Made by a program: the position numbers and the translations under genes. Of a stretch of DNA of 64,000 nt, positions 50,199-62,194 are shown in pieces (position 1 is the first letter of the stretch; each line of letters starts with the position of its first letter). The notes under the pieces were generated by a model. The model worked only from the letters and a program-made list of their open reading frames with translations. It was not told the origin of the DNA and ran no database searches. The stretch is from Asparagopsis taxiformis (Eukaryota > Rhodophyta > Florideophyceae > Bonnemaisoniales > Bonnemaisoniaceae), in contig JALQPE010000541.1 of assembly GCA_030407315.1 (NCBI GenBank), forward strand, positions 17,217-81,216. Direction: 5' to 3'.

Positions 50199-51244
50199 GA
50201 TGGAAACAGGGATCTCCAGAATCTGTTGTTTAAGTAGCACTCTGCGGGCGGAAATGACGTGTACTCTAACAATAGAGGGATGAATTTGAAACGGAGCGGT
50301 GCGATGGGAGGCCCAGAAAAACGATACCTAGGGTGCGAATTACGCTTTGAAGCACATGACCTGGCAGAACAGGCGCAAAATTATTGTATCTTCTACCGCC
50401 TTCTCTAGTCTATAATGACGTCATCACTACAGAAATATAGGAAAAACACTAGCATATGGGGCCTACTGGAAAGGGGGAGGCGAGGAGTAGGAAAAATGGC
50501 GCACTTTCCTGGACGAGGAGTCCGCGCTTCCAGTGATGATTTGGACGGTATATATCGATGACGTCATTGCATGCTCTGAGCACACTTGGCAGGCAGTCAA
50601 AGCGGGCCACGTGGATGTGGGCGGCTAGGAAACAGCAGTGTGGGAGAAATTTTATAATTTTCATGTTGCAAGCGAGCAGTGAATCTGCATTGCAATATAT
50701 AAATTTATGCTAATTTAAGATATCACACCGAGTACGATTCAACGAGAGATTGTGCTTTCAACTTGTAAATAGGGCCGAAAATGGTAGAGTATACGAGTAG
50801 GAAGTACGTGTATGAGAAAATCAGATTCAGTATTAGTGCCTAGAGCATCACTGCGAAATAAACGGCCGTTTTCCGGAAATGGATACATCTTGGCTGGGTT
50901 TGTGGTTAGGGGATGCGATACAAGATAGCAAAACGATGTTGAGTCCGGATGAAATAGCAATCAATGTGCATAAAGCAATGAGCATAGGGCAAAGCATTGT
51001 GGTGAACCAGTTCATTGGATCGAATGAAAGCCTGGAAGGTTTCGTAACGGTTAAAAGTAGTAGTACTGTATTGAGATAGTAGTCATGTCATAGAAGTTTA
51101 GAGTTGTATTCTATGCAACAAAACTGAGCGAAGAAGAAAAGAACAAAAACATCAAGATGGCTCCGAGACGGACTCCTATTCGAAAGAAAACCACAAGTCG
51201 TAGGACAAAGGCGAGATTCGATTCACTCAATGTGGCCAGTCCCC
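50199..51244. other. Intergenic, no supported gene
   Basis: Short frames only. A 66-codon frame at 50879-51079 has an ATG and ordinary composition but no recognisable domain. Confidence 0.4.
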
Positions 51245-52450
51245 ACTACTGTGTCTGAAATCGGGCTGGGGCAGTACTGTACGGCAGTAAAATTTACTGC
51301 CTGAGGCAGTAAAATTTAGTACTGTAAAAATATAAATTAATGCCCTACTTGCCGGCAGTACAGTGCACTGCCCGGAGGCAGTGGCCATGTGCTGCCGACG
51401 GCAGTAGAAAGTACTGCCTGGATGTATGACGTGAGGCAGTGGTGGGAGGCAGTGATAGTTGCTGGATTTAGATTGTCTTTCTGGCAGTGATTTGTGCTAC
51501 ATTGGCCTGTAAAATAAAGTAGTATATTGTGCTGACTTGGGCAGCACGGGGAGGGAGTAAAATATGCTGTCCAGGAATATGGCCCACGGCAGTACTATTT
51601 GGTGGCGTGGGATGCACCGTGTGGCAGTAGAAGCTAGTGTTTCCGGCAGCGTGCTGTGCTGGCTGCGGGCCCGAATGACGGCAGCACATTTTGCTATATT
51701 TAGGTAGTGCCCCGATGTACTGTATGATACTGCCTGCAAGTCATGGCAGAGGCAGAGAAATGTACTGTATTCTATTATTGGACAAAGCAGTAATTTCTGC
51801 TGCTGTGTGGTGCTGCTTTTTTTTGTACTTACAGGTAGTGACAAGTCTATGTTCTGGCAGTAGAGTAATGCAGTGGAATATGATGACAGCAGACATGCTT
51901 CGAGGCTGTGTATTCTACTGCCTGTGGAAGCGAGTGGGGACAGTAAATTATGATGTCTGACGAAATGTGTGAAAGCAATGAAATGAGGTGCTGATAGTCT
52001 CTGGGAAAAGCTGCCTGGTAGTACTGCTTTATGATACGAAAAGTGCTACCGTACCGTGCTACTTGCCGTGGTGGAAAGTGCTGCCGTGCTCTACTACTTG
52101 CGTATGTGTAAATCACTGCCACGCTGTACTGCTCCAGGATATGTGAATTGCTGCCCCACAGCACTACAAAAAGTAGTAGATTTTGATGTATTATAGAGCT
52201 GTCCAGATCAGCGTAAAGTACTGTCTGATAGTGTGGTACTCGACAGGGGCATAGGACAGTACCAGTTACTGCCTGTGGCAGTGCAGTGTACTACCTGGAA
52301 GTGCTACCTGTGGCAGTACATTTCACTACCTGGAACTAGTGCTTGAGACAGTACAATTTACTGCCGGGAAGTCTATACTGAACCAGTAAATTGTAGTGCC
52401 TGGCGGTACTGACTCGGGCAGAACGGGAAAGTAGTAGAATATGATGCCTA
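51245..52450. repeat. Second tract of GGCAGTA/TACTGCC palindromes, degenerate
   Basis: Many short inverted repeats of the type GGCAGTAAAATTTACTGCC and CAGTGCACTGCC at irregular spacing, for example GTAAAATTTACTGCCTGAGG at about 51287-51306. It looks like an older, scrambled relative of the 35-bp array. Confidence 0.65.
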
Positions 52451-52653
52451 GGGTAATACTTTCTAGTGCCTACAATTGATGTTCAGGACGATAGAATGAG
52501 GTGGAAATGCCATTCCAGCCGCATGTTCAGGCATCTGGCTACGAAATGTCGGGCAGAATGGAGTATCTCTCTCGGTGGTCTTCATAGAAATGTATAGGGA
52601 TAACCAAGTGTGATCTAAAAGGATGTCAGAATTTTTATGTAGCAAGGACAAAG

Positions 52654-52701
52654 ATGCCTGAGGGAATGTTTCAGTTCGAACTGAAACATTCCTTCAGGCA
52701 T
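52654..52701. repeat. Near-perfect 48-bp palindrome
   Basis: ATGCCTGAGGGAATGTTTCA then GTTC on the left is mirrored by GAACTGAAACATTCCTTCAG then GCAT on the right. The 24-bp arms differ at one position and there is no loop. Confidence 0.9.
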
Positions 52702-52979
52702 GATAGATCTATCATTAGACTAGACTACTCATCAAATCGAACTATCGTATCTAAAATCTTACTATCTCTACATCCAGGACTATTGTGCAAGCAAATCGAG
52801 TTCCTTGCTGTTTCAAAACTACATGCGATGTTCAGACAGGATGGAAATAAACACCATTACAGATGATTTGCAACAGGTTAGCAATCGGATATAGAAAAGT
52901 ATTGTAAAGGATGAGAAGAACATGAGTATGAATGGAATGAACAAACTTACCATCATTGAACTATTTTTGCAAGCAAAGG

Positions 52980-53043
52980 TATTGGTTGTAGGTTGGAATG
53001 ATGAAAGCTTGCAAGCTTTCGTCATTCCACCCTGCAAGCAATA
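52980..53043. repeat. 64-bp imperfect palindrome
   Basis: The centre GAAAGCTTGCAAGCTTTC is perfect; 32-bp arms from TATTGGTTGTAGG to CCCTGCAAGCAATA carry four to five mismatches. It lies 280 bp from the 48-bp palindrome. Confidence 0.85.
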
Positions 53044-54424
53044 CCTATGCCAGAAGCATTTCCAATCAATAGACTACAATAGGATCAGCGAAGAACGATA
53101 CTCATGGTTAGTGCACTATCTTCCATGGAAAACATGTGGAAAGAAAAGAGGAAGGGGAAAGATACCTCTACGACAACATACCAGCCTTACCTGTCATCTT
53201 CATGATACCCGGATGATGAAATGGTCCTATACGTCGCGCATCAACAGCCTTAAATAGACAGCTCATCCACCCATGATGAACTCGTCGTAACTGGAAGGCA
53301 GATGATTTGGCAGACGATGATGTGGCAGATGATTTGGCAGCGGATGATCTGTCAAATTTTCTGGACGCGGGAAATTAACAGTAATTGAAATCAGGCCCCT
53401 TAAAACCAACCTAAAATTCTTGGTGCTGATGCCCAGGCGTATACCGAAGAAGAAACAGAATTTGAGCAATTTTGATCGCACTGTGTATTCAATACTGAAT
53501 CGAAAAGATTCCGTCCGCGTGCAGAATGTGGTTGAATTATAGGGAGGTATTGAACAATCTTAACAGTAACTCAATTTCAACTCTCGTTGTGTCGGCGAAA
53601 CTTGTTGCGGAAACAGCGCTGGAAGCTATAAAGAAGGTCCGGCAGTCTTGAGTGCGTGTGGGGAAGCTGAAATTTGAGAAAGTGCGTCGGATTGCGCGCA
53701 GTTGTAGTCATTGAAGGTTAAAGAGATATAAAACAGTAATAGTTAGTTGTAGCTGATAGTCAATAATCCGTGCACTATTGGTGGGAGCTGCGAGGTGGGC
53801 TTTGGCGGTCTGCCTAGTGATCCCTTGGAGACTAGCAATTAGTTCAACAAACCAAAATGACCTATTGTGAATGCGGGAAGTGACGGTTTTGAGATGACTG
53901 CGTACTAAGTGCAATTGAGAACAGTTGTGAATTTAGAGGAAAAATTGTCCATCTTTGATGAATAGCAGCGTTCATACTCCCTGGAGAATGAATCTCAACG
54001 CTATTGTAGCGCGAGAAAGTGCTCTCTCCTTCAAATTAGTGGCCTGACCAAACAGTGACACTACTGCAAGGCTGTGCTGTTTCAAAATCACCATGGTGCG
54101 AAAGAGAGATAAAATAAAACAAATTCTTCTGTTTTATCTTTGTAGAAAATCGACAGAATGAATATCGTTTCATTTGAGACCTATAATCATGGCCGACAGA
54201 GATGGGATCATAGCTTTGGCTCTGTTCGTTTCTACGGGTTTTCGACTCATTACCCGCATAGTATTGTGCTGCCTGCGACTGTGGAGATGATACTCTGCGC
54301 AAGCGCAATACGAGAACATACATGCATGCGCTTAGATTTTTTTGACAACAAAGAGATCAGCTATCAGCAAATGACCTGCTGTATGCAGCTAGTCATAGGA
54401 ACCCAAAAATAACAATTACTTCTC
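53044..54424. other. Intergenic, nothing recognised
   Basis: Contains a short run of GATGATTTGGCAGAC-type repeats at about 53300-53350. No frame has a recognisable domain. Confidence 0.45.
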
Positions 54425-54790
54425 CAAACACCAAATCAGGTGTAGTACACTCATTAGCGGCACAGCAGCCAGCCTAGCATACCAATGAGCGCAGTGCACC
54501 TGTCCATCGGAACCCAGGAACTATACCCGGTATTAGGTTACTTTCACTTAGCCAAACCAGGTGCATTGCAATCATCGGCGGGATGAGATGGTTGCGGTGT
54601 GGCCAATAAGCGCACTACACCTGGACATTGAAACCCAGAAACTATACCCGGTATTATTTTCAAATCACCAAACCAGGTGCAGTGCACTGATTGGCGGCAC
54701 AGCAGCCAGCTCTGCCGACCAATGAGTGCATTGCACCTGGACATTGGATCCCAGGAACTATACCCGGTATTATTTTCACCAGACTCAGGA
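54425..54790. repeat. Three diverged units of the ACCCGGTATTA repeat family
   Basis: Three units of about 110 bp share CCAAATCAGGTG...CACCTG, then GGAACCCAGGAACTATACCC and GGTATTA. They are related to the 118-bp units at 57.1 and 62.2 kb by the paired CAGGTG/CACCTG arms and the ATACCCGGTAT core. The tract abuts the truncated end of the RING/helicase remnant. Confidence 0.7.
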
Positions 54791-54810
54791 CGATCCCAGC
54801 TACACTATGC

Positions 54811-57075
54811 CTAGCAAGACTCGTCTCTTCCAGCCTGCGCTTCCAAAGATATATTCATACTCGGCTCCACCAACACCACATGACTCGCTTCTGTAAGATT
54901 GAGACCAGCACCTGCACGATGCAGAGGTAGTAAAAGAACGTTGAAATCTATGCTTGATTTGAACTTGTCCACCATCTTCGCAAACACCATAGGACCTTTC
55001 TCAAGCGCCCCATTCAAATGCGTGATACCGTTCGTTTCGAGTGCTGTCGAGATCATTTGCAGCACGCTTTGCCACTCGGAGAATACCGTAACTTTCCGCG
55101 TAGCGTCCACTTGCCATATGCCGCGCAGCAATCGGATAATAGGACTTGCTTTAGCTCCAACAAAGCCGCGCACCGCAGCTTTGCTGTCATAAAAAATTGA
55201 CTTCCGTTCACCGCTAGTCGTCTCCGCCTTTTGTCGTTTTCGACTTGGCGAGATCAAAGCGTCTATGTCTTCCTCTTCTTGTGAACCGGGTGACGGCGGC
55301 AGCCCACTACCATGACCTTTCCTTTTTCCAAGTCCACCAGGAACAGTAAAACTAATTTCATCTACAGGGCAACGTACACGACACGTCGTACAAGCAATGC
55401 TCTGTACTCTCGTTCGCAACTCCTGTTTCTTAATCATCATTAATGTGCAGTCGCACCAAAATGCATGACCACACACAAACAACGTAGTTCGCATCTGTTC
55501 CATATTAAACTCGGCCATACAAACAGCACAATGCCTTATCTCAGCACTCATCACCACTTTGGCCGATTCGCCTTCAGATCCCTTTGCCGCTTTCTGTAGT
55601 GATCACAGGTAAACCAGAATTCCTCGTTTGGCTCCAAAATCTACTTCTGCTACCGCTTTGCCGTTGGAGAACTCGAAATTGCGCGCAGGTAGGGTTGATA
55701 GGGTGAAATGATGTAGTAGGTCATATTATGTCAGGCGCATCGTATCTTCGTCTCCGTCCAGGAGCGTACTTCTCTTCGAAGACATGTTCACTTCGTCCAT
55801 TCTAGCCAATAATGTACGCTCGGCTTCAAACACCTCCTTGGCACAACCGTGCTCCTTCTTCAATTGGTTGAAGTCGGCGAGCCATTCTTCCATGCCATTT
55901 TGGACACCTGGACTTCCAAACTTGGGAATAATCGAAGCCAGCAGCAGCAAAATCGTTTGTACTGCTCCTTGAAACTGTATACTTGCGTTATGTTGCGGAC
56001 CCGTTCTTCTTCCCGTTCCTCGCTTTCATTAATCTCACCGTTCTCATCTAGCTCAATTATCTCATAATTTTCATTCTCCCTCAATGAATGCATTCGCCTT
56101 TCCACTTCGGTGAACCATGGTTACTGAACCATGGATACTGCAGTATTCAGAACGGTAATGTTTGCATGTTGGCCCAGTACCATTTTCACGGCACTTTGAA
56201 CAAAGACCTGATTCCACCACGTCTGCCGCAGAAGGTTAAACAGATCCAGGAAGGCTAAAGAGTGTACACTCTCAAACACGTGTTTGAAAGTCACATTCGC
56301 GCCTTTTGTAGTGCCTTGAGTTCAGATTGTATCATGCCATTGATCGAGTTGAATGAATGCAGCCGATTTCCTAAAGTGTGAATTCCCAGTTCACTGCCTG
56401 GAATGGCATCGATTAGCTTCCGGACGACCCTGTCCAAGAATGCATCTCTGTCCTGTACCATTGCAAGAGCCACTTCCCACCATGTTGCGCAAATGTCCCG
56501 TAGAATATATTTGAATAAAGCAAACTATCACAAACCGAAGGATTGAAACACTAGAATGCTACTCTTGTCGCTTACAACTGCTATGCTATCCAACTTTGCG
56601 AGTGAGCGATTCGAAGAGGCCGCCAAAACGACTTCAACTTGTTTCCACCTACATTCTGCAAATAGACTTGCAATGCATTCAATTACTTCTGTATTAGTGA
56701 GTTTACGATAATTATCTGCAGCGAGAGAATATCGTTCAGCGACGCAGTAGATATAGTCTGCCTCTAAATTTGCATAGAGTACCTCCGGGGTATCAAAAAT
56801 TTGTTTAAGAGTGCATCAAACCGCGTGAACAGTTTTCTCGCCCTCAAGATCATCGGTTGTGGGTATAACTGCTCTCCTCTATAGAGGAGAACCTATGTAG
56901 CCTTCAGATAAAAACGTCTCTCGAATTTCTGAGGCGGATCTGGCCATATTGCGGAGAGAATCGCAGACAGGAAGTGAACTTGCTTCACACATGGAGTACA
57001 CCTTTTCTGCAGCACTGATAAAATCCTTGTACCTGGTTACCAGGAGTTCACGCAGCGAGTCTTACTTCTCCGATG
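54811..57075 (-). pseudogene. SHPRH-like RING/SNF2-helicase remnant
   Basis: The longest piece (54811-55557) encodes a RING finger (HCAVCMAEF ... CGHAFWCDC ... CTTCRVRCPVDE), then the C-terminal helicase lobe (VTVFSEWQSVLQMIS, LLPLHRAGAGLNLTEASHVV, EPSMNISLEAQA). RING directly followed by helicase-C, preceded by long helical linkers, is the layout of SHPRH, a ubiquitin ligase of DNA-damage tolerance. Upstream pieces in different frames continue the protein: MEEWLADFNQLKKEHGCAKE (55726-55950), WWEVALAMVQDRDAFLDRVV (56291-56485), ADYIYCVAERYSLAADNYRK (about 56523-56813) and KDFISAAEKVYSMCEASSLP (about 56893-57070). Frame changes and stops between pieces mark decay, though some joints could be introns. 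The last lobe breaks off at EAQA near 54838. Both ends abut palindromic repeat arrays. Confidence 0.65.
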
Positions 57076-57089
57076 CTTCAGTCGACCGG

Positions 57090-58070
57090 TAGCCAATGGT
57101 CGTGCTGCACCTGTACTTGGCTGACCCAAAATAATACCGGGTATTATTTTGCCATACCAAATGCCAGGTGCAGCACTGCCATTGGCTACAGGCTGCCGGC
57201 CTCCCCTGGCCAATGACAGTACTGCACCTGTACTTGGCATACCCAAAATAATACCGGGTATTATTTTGCCATATCAAATGACAGGTGCAGCACTGCCAGT
57301 GGCTACAGGCGGCCGGCAGACCGGCAGCCAATGGCAGTACTGCACCTGTACTTGGCATACCCAAAATAATACCGGGTATTATTTTTCCGTACCAAATGGC
57401 AGGTGCAGCACTGCCATTGGCTACAGGCGGCCGGCCGACCGGCAGCCAATGACAGTACTGCACCTGTACTTGGCATACCCAAAATAATACCGGGTATTAT
57501 TTTGCCATATCAAATGACAGGTGCAGCACTGCCAGTGGCTACAGGCGGCCGGCAGACCGGCAGCCAATGGCAGTACTGCACCTGTACTTGGCATACCCAA
57601 AATAATACCGGGTATTATTTTTCCATACCAAATGACAGGTGCAGCACTGCCATTGGCTACAGGCGGCCGGCCGACCGGCAGCCAATGGCAGCACTGCACC
57701 TGTACTTAGCAGACCCAAAATAATACCGGGTATTATTTTGCCATACAAAAGCCAGGTGCAGCACTGCCATTGGCTACAGGCTGCCGGCCGCCTGTAGCCA
57801 ATGGCAGTGCTGCACCTGTACTTGGCATACCCAAAATAATACCGGGTATTATTTTGCCATACCAAATGACAGGTGCAGCACTGCCAGTGGCTGCCGGACG
57901 GCTGGCGGCCTCTGGCCAATGACAGTACTGCACCTGTACTTGGCATACCCAAAATAATACCGGGTATTATTTTGCCAGACAAAAGCCAGGTGCAACACAG
58001 CCAGTGGTTGCAGTCTGACTCCACAAGCTGGGCCCATGGCTGTGCTGGACCTTTTTTTAGGTGTAGTCTA
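57090..58070. repeat. 118-bp tandem array, eight units, two palindromes per unit
   Basis: ATAATACCGGGTATTAT recurs at 57131, 57248, 57366, 57484, 57602, 57720, 57836 and 57954, a period of 116-118 bp. Each unit has an AT-rich palindrome (AAAATAATACCGGGTATTAT and following T run) and a second inverted repeat whose arms are CAGGTGCAGCACTGCCATTG and CAATGGCAGTACTGCACCTG. The array ends in CCATGGCTGTGCTGGACC then TTTTTTTAGGTGTAGTCTAG (58030-58070). The open frames it carries are artefacts of the repeat. Confidence 0.95.
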
Positions 58071-58192
58071 GTATATATACTAGTATATATACTAATATTC
58101 GAGACTAGACTGACGTAGATTTAACATCCTTGCGATGGTCATGCACGCGATGACTTAGGCCTGTGTTTAGCAAGTTACAGCTTGGTCGTCAG

Positions 58193-58405
58193 TTATATCA
58201 TGTCAATCGAGATAAATATCACGCAGGCACAATTGTACGTAAGTTCGATAGAGTACGGGTCACGATACCGCTCCCTGGCAAAGGACATGAAACCATTTGA
58301 AATGGTGCTGTGAAGAAGCTGCTGGCGTACTGTTCGCGCGTCTACAGCATCCATAAATGTTTCTAGACAATCTTCTTCAATTTCTTTTGATTCGGCTGCC
58401 ATCAT
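58193..58405 (-). CDS. Unidentified small ORF, divergent from the ALG12 remnant
   Basis: A 70-codon frame from the minus-strand ATG at 58403-58405, acidic and helical at the start (AAESKEIEEDCLETFMDAVD), followed by RQQLLHSTISNGFMSFARER. The second part faintly resembles the N-terminus of VMA22/CCDC115-type V-ATPase assembly factors, but I cannot assign it. The hydrophobic C-terminal end looks like read-through into an intron or decayed sequence. It may be the first exon of a neighbouring host gene. Confidence 0.25.
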   Translation of the reverse strand: MMAAESKEIEEDCLETFMDAVDARTVRQQLLHSTISNGFMSFARERYRDPYSIELTYNCACVIFISIDMI

Positions 58406-58655
58406 CGTTCAACACAAGCTGGTTGCAAGCAAACGCCGCAAGGAACTGGAAAAGAACGACAATGATAGTTTTGCAGGCTGTGCGTTGTCACAAACATTCC
58501 AACCTTTGACCACGGTGCATGCGCGTCAGTCCTTTCAAATTATGTGCGCTATCGCATTATGATTCTCAGATTCGATTTCGATCATCATCGAAGGAGACCG
58601 AGGGAAACAACTTCATATTTATAATCTCTCTGTCCCAACACAACCAACACACAAG

Positions 58656-60216
58656 ATGACAAAGTGGGTTCATTTGGAAGCTTTCTTATTGCTTAGAATC
58701 ACAATTGTGTACGTTGTTCTAGCTCCGTTTTGAAAGGTAAGCAAACAACAAACCATCCCAACAACTGTGTAGCCTTCATTCACTCTCACAGATTTAATCA
58801 AATGTCCACAGGTGGAGGAGAGTTTCAACATGCAGGCAACCCATGATCTTCTCCACAAGTCATGGCGCAACATGGCATCATTTGACCATATGTAATTCCC
58901 TGGTGTAGTGCCGCGTACCTTCATCGACCCATTAGTCATATCCACATTATCCTACATTCCAAAGGCTATCTTTCACTTATCGTCATTTGCAGCTCTACAT
59001 CTTATTAGAATAATTCTGGGCATCCTCACGACAATCTCACAGCTCATCATTCGCAACTCTTTATCAAATCGCTTCACGCAATCCACCGGTACTTTCTACA
59101 CATTAATCACAGCCTCCCAATTTCATCTACTTTTCTACGCTAGTCGAACTCTACTAAACGTCTTCGCTCTCGTTCTGACTAACTTGGCATTCGCCTATCG
59201 TATGCGATCCACATGCAACCATGCAGCGTACAATGCTATTATACATTATCGATTGCGTGTGCGCTCTTCCGCTCCGAACTCTGTCTATACATTTTCACGA
59301 CACAGCTAATGGAGCTTGCAACGAAGAGTATTCAATTCATACCAACAATTATAAAAGGCGGGTATGCTGCTGTTCTCACAGCGATCTTGAGTATACTGGT
59401 TGAATCATACTTCTGGCATCGTCCAAGCTATCCGGAATTGGAAGTGTTTTATTTCAACATGGTAGTAAACAAGAGCTCTGCATGGGGCACCGAGCCCTTC
59501 CACTGGTACTTTACAAATGCTCTTCCGCGAGCATTGGGTTGATCGTATGTAGCGGCCATGTTAGCAGTGATTTCGCGGCGGCAACTTTTGTTATCATTTA
59601 TCATTGGTAATGCCCGTTGTGGGCTTTGTCATGATGTATTCCGTGCTGCCTCACAAGGAGCTGCGATTTATTTTCTATGCCCTCCCCCCCCGTTCTTAAC
59701 GTTGCTGCAGCGGTTGCGGCGGATAGCGCGTATCGAGGACAGAAGGGTCAGATGGAGATGATATTCGCCAACTGGAGAGGCAGGGAGACAGAGATCGTGA
59801 AGGTGCAAAGGTGGTGGTTAATTTGAGATGCAGTTGTATTTATGTTGGTTCTGGCAAATTTGGCTGCAAGCACATTGCAGACAATTGTGTCTGTGTCGGC
59901 ATCACGAGCAAATTATCCGTCGGGAGTTGCGATGCGCAAAATGCACGAGATAGAGGGGAGGCTGTATTCGCAGAGCGGTATGTGTGGGGAAGCGAGGGTT
60001 CACATCGATGTGGATAGTGCTATGAATGGGATCACACAATTTGTGTATGACCATGGCAGAAAGTGTCCGCAATGGAAGTATTCCAAAGAGGAGGATGTTG
60101 GAAAGATTGAGTGGAGAAGTTTCACTCATCTCATTTCAGCACAAGGATCTCATGAGGGGTTCAGCGTCATTCATGCGCAACTGAGTTTCGCGGGTATCTA
60201 CTTGAGAAGAGGATGA
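58656..60216 (+). pseudogene. ALG12 alpha-1,6-mannosyltransferase, decayed
   Basis: ALG12 adds the eighth mannose to the lipid-linked N-glycan precursor in the ER lumen (GT22 family). Diagnostic pieces appear in order but in different frames: VEESFNMQATHDLL, FPGVVPRTFIDPL, IRIILGILTTISQ, then WGTEPFHWYFTNALPRALG preceded by FNMVVNKSSA (59213-59542), [17 protein letters not shown] (about 59640) and ASRANYPSGVAMRKMHEI, VHIDVDSAMNGITQFV (59842-60216). Visible lesions: TGA at 58731-58733, TAA at 58893-58895 in place of a Glu codon, a frame change near 59200-59240, TGA at 59540-59542, and a C8 run at 59684-59691 that shifts the frame. The intron at 58737-58811 is still recognisable. Clearly non-functional here; an intact copy presumably exists elsewhere. 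Confidence 0.85.
58737..58811 (+). other. Intron retained in the ALG12 pseudogene, 75 nt
   Basis: Donor GTAAGC at 58737 and acceptor TCCACAG ending at 58811. Splicing joins AAG to GTGGAGGAGAGTTTC, giving the family's K-VEESFN motif. Retention of an intron shows the remnant is a decayed genomic copy, not a retrocopy. Confidence 0.8.
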
Positions 60217-60221
60217 ATTCG

Positions 60222-60564
60222 TTTAGAACCGCATACTTTTGTATTGAGGCGGTGGACGTGGTGCACAACGCGTTTATTGCACGCACCGATGTGCTGCGAC
60301 GGCACGCGTGGCGGGAGGAATTACAGGTGAATGAACATATGACCTTTTTTCCTCGACGCGCGTAAGGCGCATCTCAAGGTCGGGTATTTGGCCAGCGTGT
60401 TTGTGCACCATCGGGCGCGCAAATATTCGAAATGCTACTTTTCGATCCGGTTCAGGGAGGAAAAGTTTCGTGCGCTGCTGGACTATGACGACCGCTTCGA
60501 ATGGCACCTGGAGTGCGGCAAGTCGCTTCCGGACTGGGTGAGGAATCATATGCGAGAGATTTAA
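60222..60564 (+). pseudogene. Glycosyltransferase fragment (beta-GalNAc-transferase-like), frameshifted
   Basis: Starts 6 bp after the ALG12 remnant. Codons read FRTAYFCIEAVDVVHNAFIA then RTDVLRRHAWREELQVNEHM, and after a frame change in a T6 run (60345-60350) FLDARKAHLKVGYLASVFVH, then HRARKYSKCYF, ending NHMREI and TAA at 60562. The pattern D-V-V-x-N-x-F-x-A-R-T-D followed by NEH..FFL and LKVGY...VHH is that of the C-terminal half of GT-A fold beta-1,4-GalNAc transferases. The N-terminal catalytic part is absent. GC-rich. Confidence 0.5.
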
Positions 60565-62180
60565 CGGTCGTGGAGCGCTACTTATTGTGACGGCTGGGCT
60601 GGGATGGAAGAGGCTAACTAGAGCGTGTGTGTGTGTGTATAGTTAACACACACACATTATAATGTAAAACAGAGTATAAATGTCGCGGCACGCTCGTCAA
60701 TTCAGTCCGGTCGGTAGGACGGTGATGGGCTACTCGGAGGGCGATTACAGCGTGTGTGCTCGTGTATGACGGGACAGTGGGCGAGGTCGCTCTGCATGGA
60801 TTCAGACGGTGTATTCCTCAATTGCATCCACCTTCCGACGCGCGGTCCATCTCCCGCGAGTGATGAATTGTGCGTGCAAGTGGATGGAATGCAACGTATC
60901 ACGACGTAGAATCACGCGCGTGCTAGCGCGGGTACAAATCAAGCTATCGAGAGATCGAGGCGATGATCGCCTCGATATGATGTCGAGTCACGTCATTGGT
61001 GCGCAATCTCGCGGGTATAAAACACTCGCGATGCGTCGACGCATCGGATGCAACGCATGGCCATCGGCGAGTTGTGCGAGGCTCGGCTCAGATCGGCTCG
61101 GATCAGATGCGCTTCATCCGTGGGTCGCTCGCTCACGCGTCCGGTTTCTGTCCGTTGACGGCAATCGTGTGCAAGAGATCGCCTCTGGCCATGTTGGGCA
61201 TACTTGTCGTCGACGGATCGAGAGCGGACCCGCGAGCGAGTGTCGTCGTGATGCAAGCGCTGATTTCACACAAGATGGTTGGCCGACAAGTGGCCACTTG
61301 CCCCGGGGTATGTCGCGACTTGTCGTGAGACGACACGTCGTTGCATTGCAGGGCGACGAATGGTATACGCACAAGTCTGACGCCATGGGAGCGTTGGATG
61401 TTGCGCACACGCGCGCGCACGGCACATCATCGACGCGGAAAGCGCGTACCGACCGGACCGTTTCCCAGTATGCCATGCCATCGCGTGGCGTGCTGCCGCA
61501 CAGTCGTGTCGTCCCACATGTGGGACTCGAGAGACGTCGATTGCGTCATGCCGCCCGTTGCTGCGTGTAGATCACATCCATATGTCGTGTGCCTCTTGCG
61601 TCGCAACCGAGTGCACGCTCCCCCTGTGCGCCCGCTCCGGCGTCCGCTCGATGCGCCGCGCCGCACTGCTCCGCAGAGTCTGTGCGTCCGTATCACGTGA
61701 CCGCCGCGCCCCAGCGTCCAGGAATAGCTGCCGTTGCTCGAGCCACCTGACGCGAGTCGCTGACTCGCATGATAAATATTGCACGTGTCGCGCTGCCTGC
61801 GCTGCGGCGCGTCGGACGGTGCGATGCGACGAGACGAGACGTGGTGTGGATGCATTTCGAAATGATGGAGTTGTGCTTATTTTTGGTGCTAAATTCCATG
61901 CAATGAAGAAGAACCATGAGAATATCGCCAAAAAAAATTGACTGGCACGCGCTTGAATTGTTGAATCCACTTGATGATCAACCAGAATTTGCGCTCAACA
62001 TCAGCAGCTTAGTCCAGCGCTCGTGTTCCCTTCCTTCCTCCACAATCTTATCACAATCACCCCCTAAACTCACTCAACCGATATGCAATTCAAGTCAGCA
62101 CGCTCCCGAGCGCACGACCGGGAACTCACAGACTCACGTGCCGATTCATACGGATCTGGCAGCAGTCATGCTCGTCACAG
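60565..62180. other. GC-rich non-coding stretch with simple repeats
   Basis: Includes a GT/AC inverted microsatellite pair at about 60624-60656 (GTGTGTGTGTGTATAGTTAA then CACACACACA). Then comes CpG-rich sequence with overlapping frames on both strands (the longest 253 codons at 60809-61570), none with a recognisable domain or credible start. Many short CG-rich palindromes are present. I do not support a gene. Confidence 0.4.
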
Positions 62181-62194
62181 TACCACGAGTACAT

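Noticed and set aside
57037..58118. Cysteine/tryptophan-rich ORFs in the 118-bp array
   Set aside because: Periodic translation of the repeat in several frames and both strands.
60809..61570. 253-codon ORF in the GC-rich region
   Set aside because: High GC suppresses stops; comparable frames occur on the opposite strand, and no domain or hydrophobic pattern supports it.
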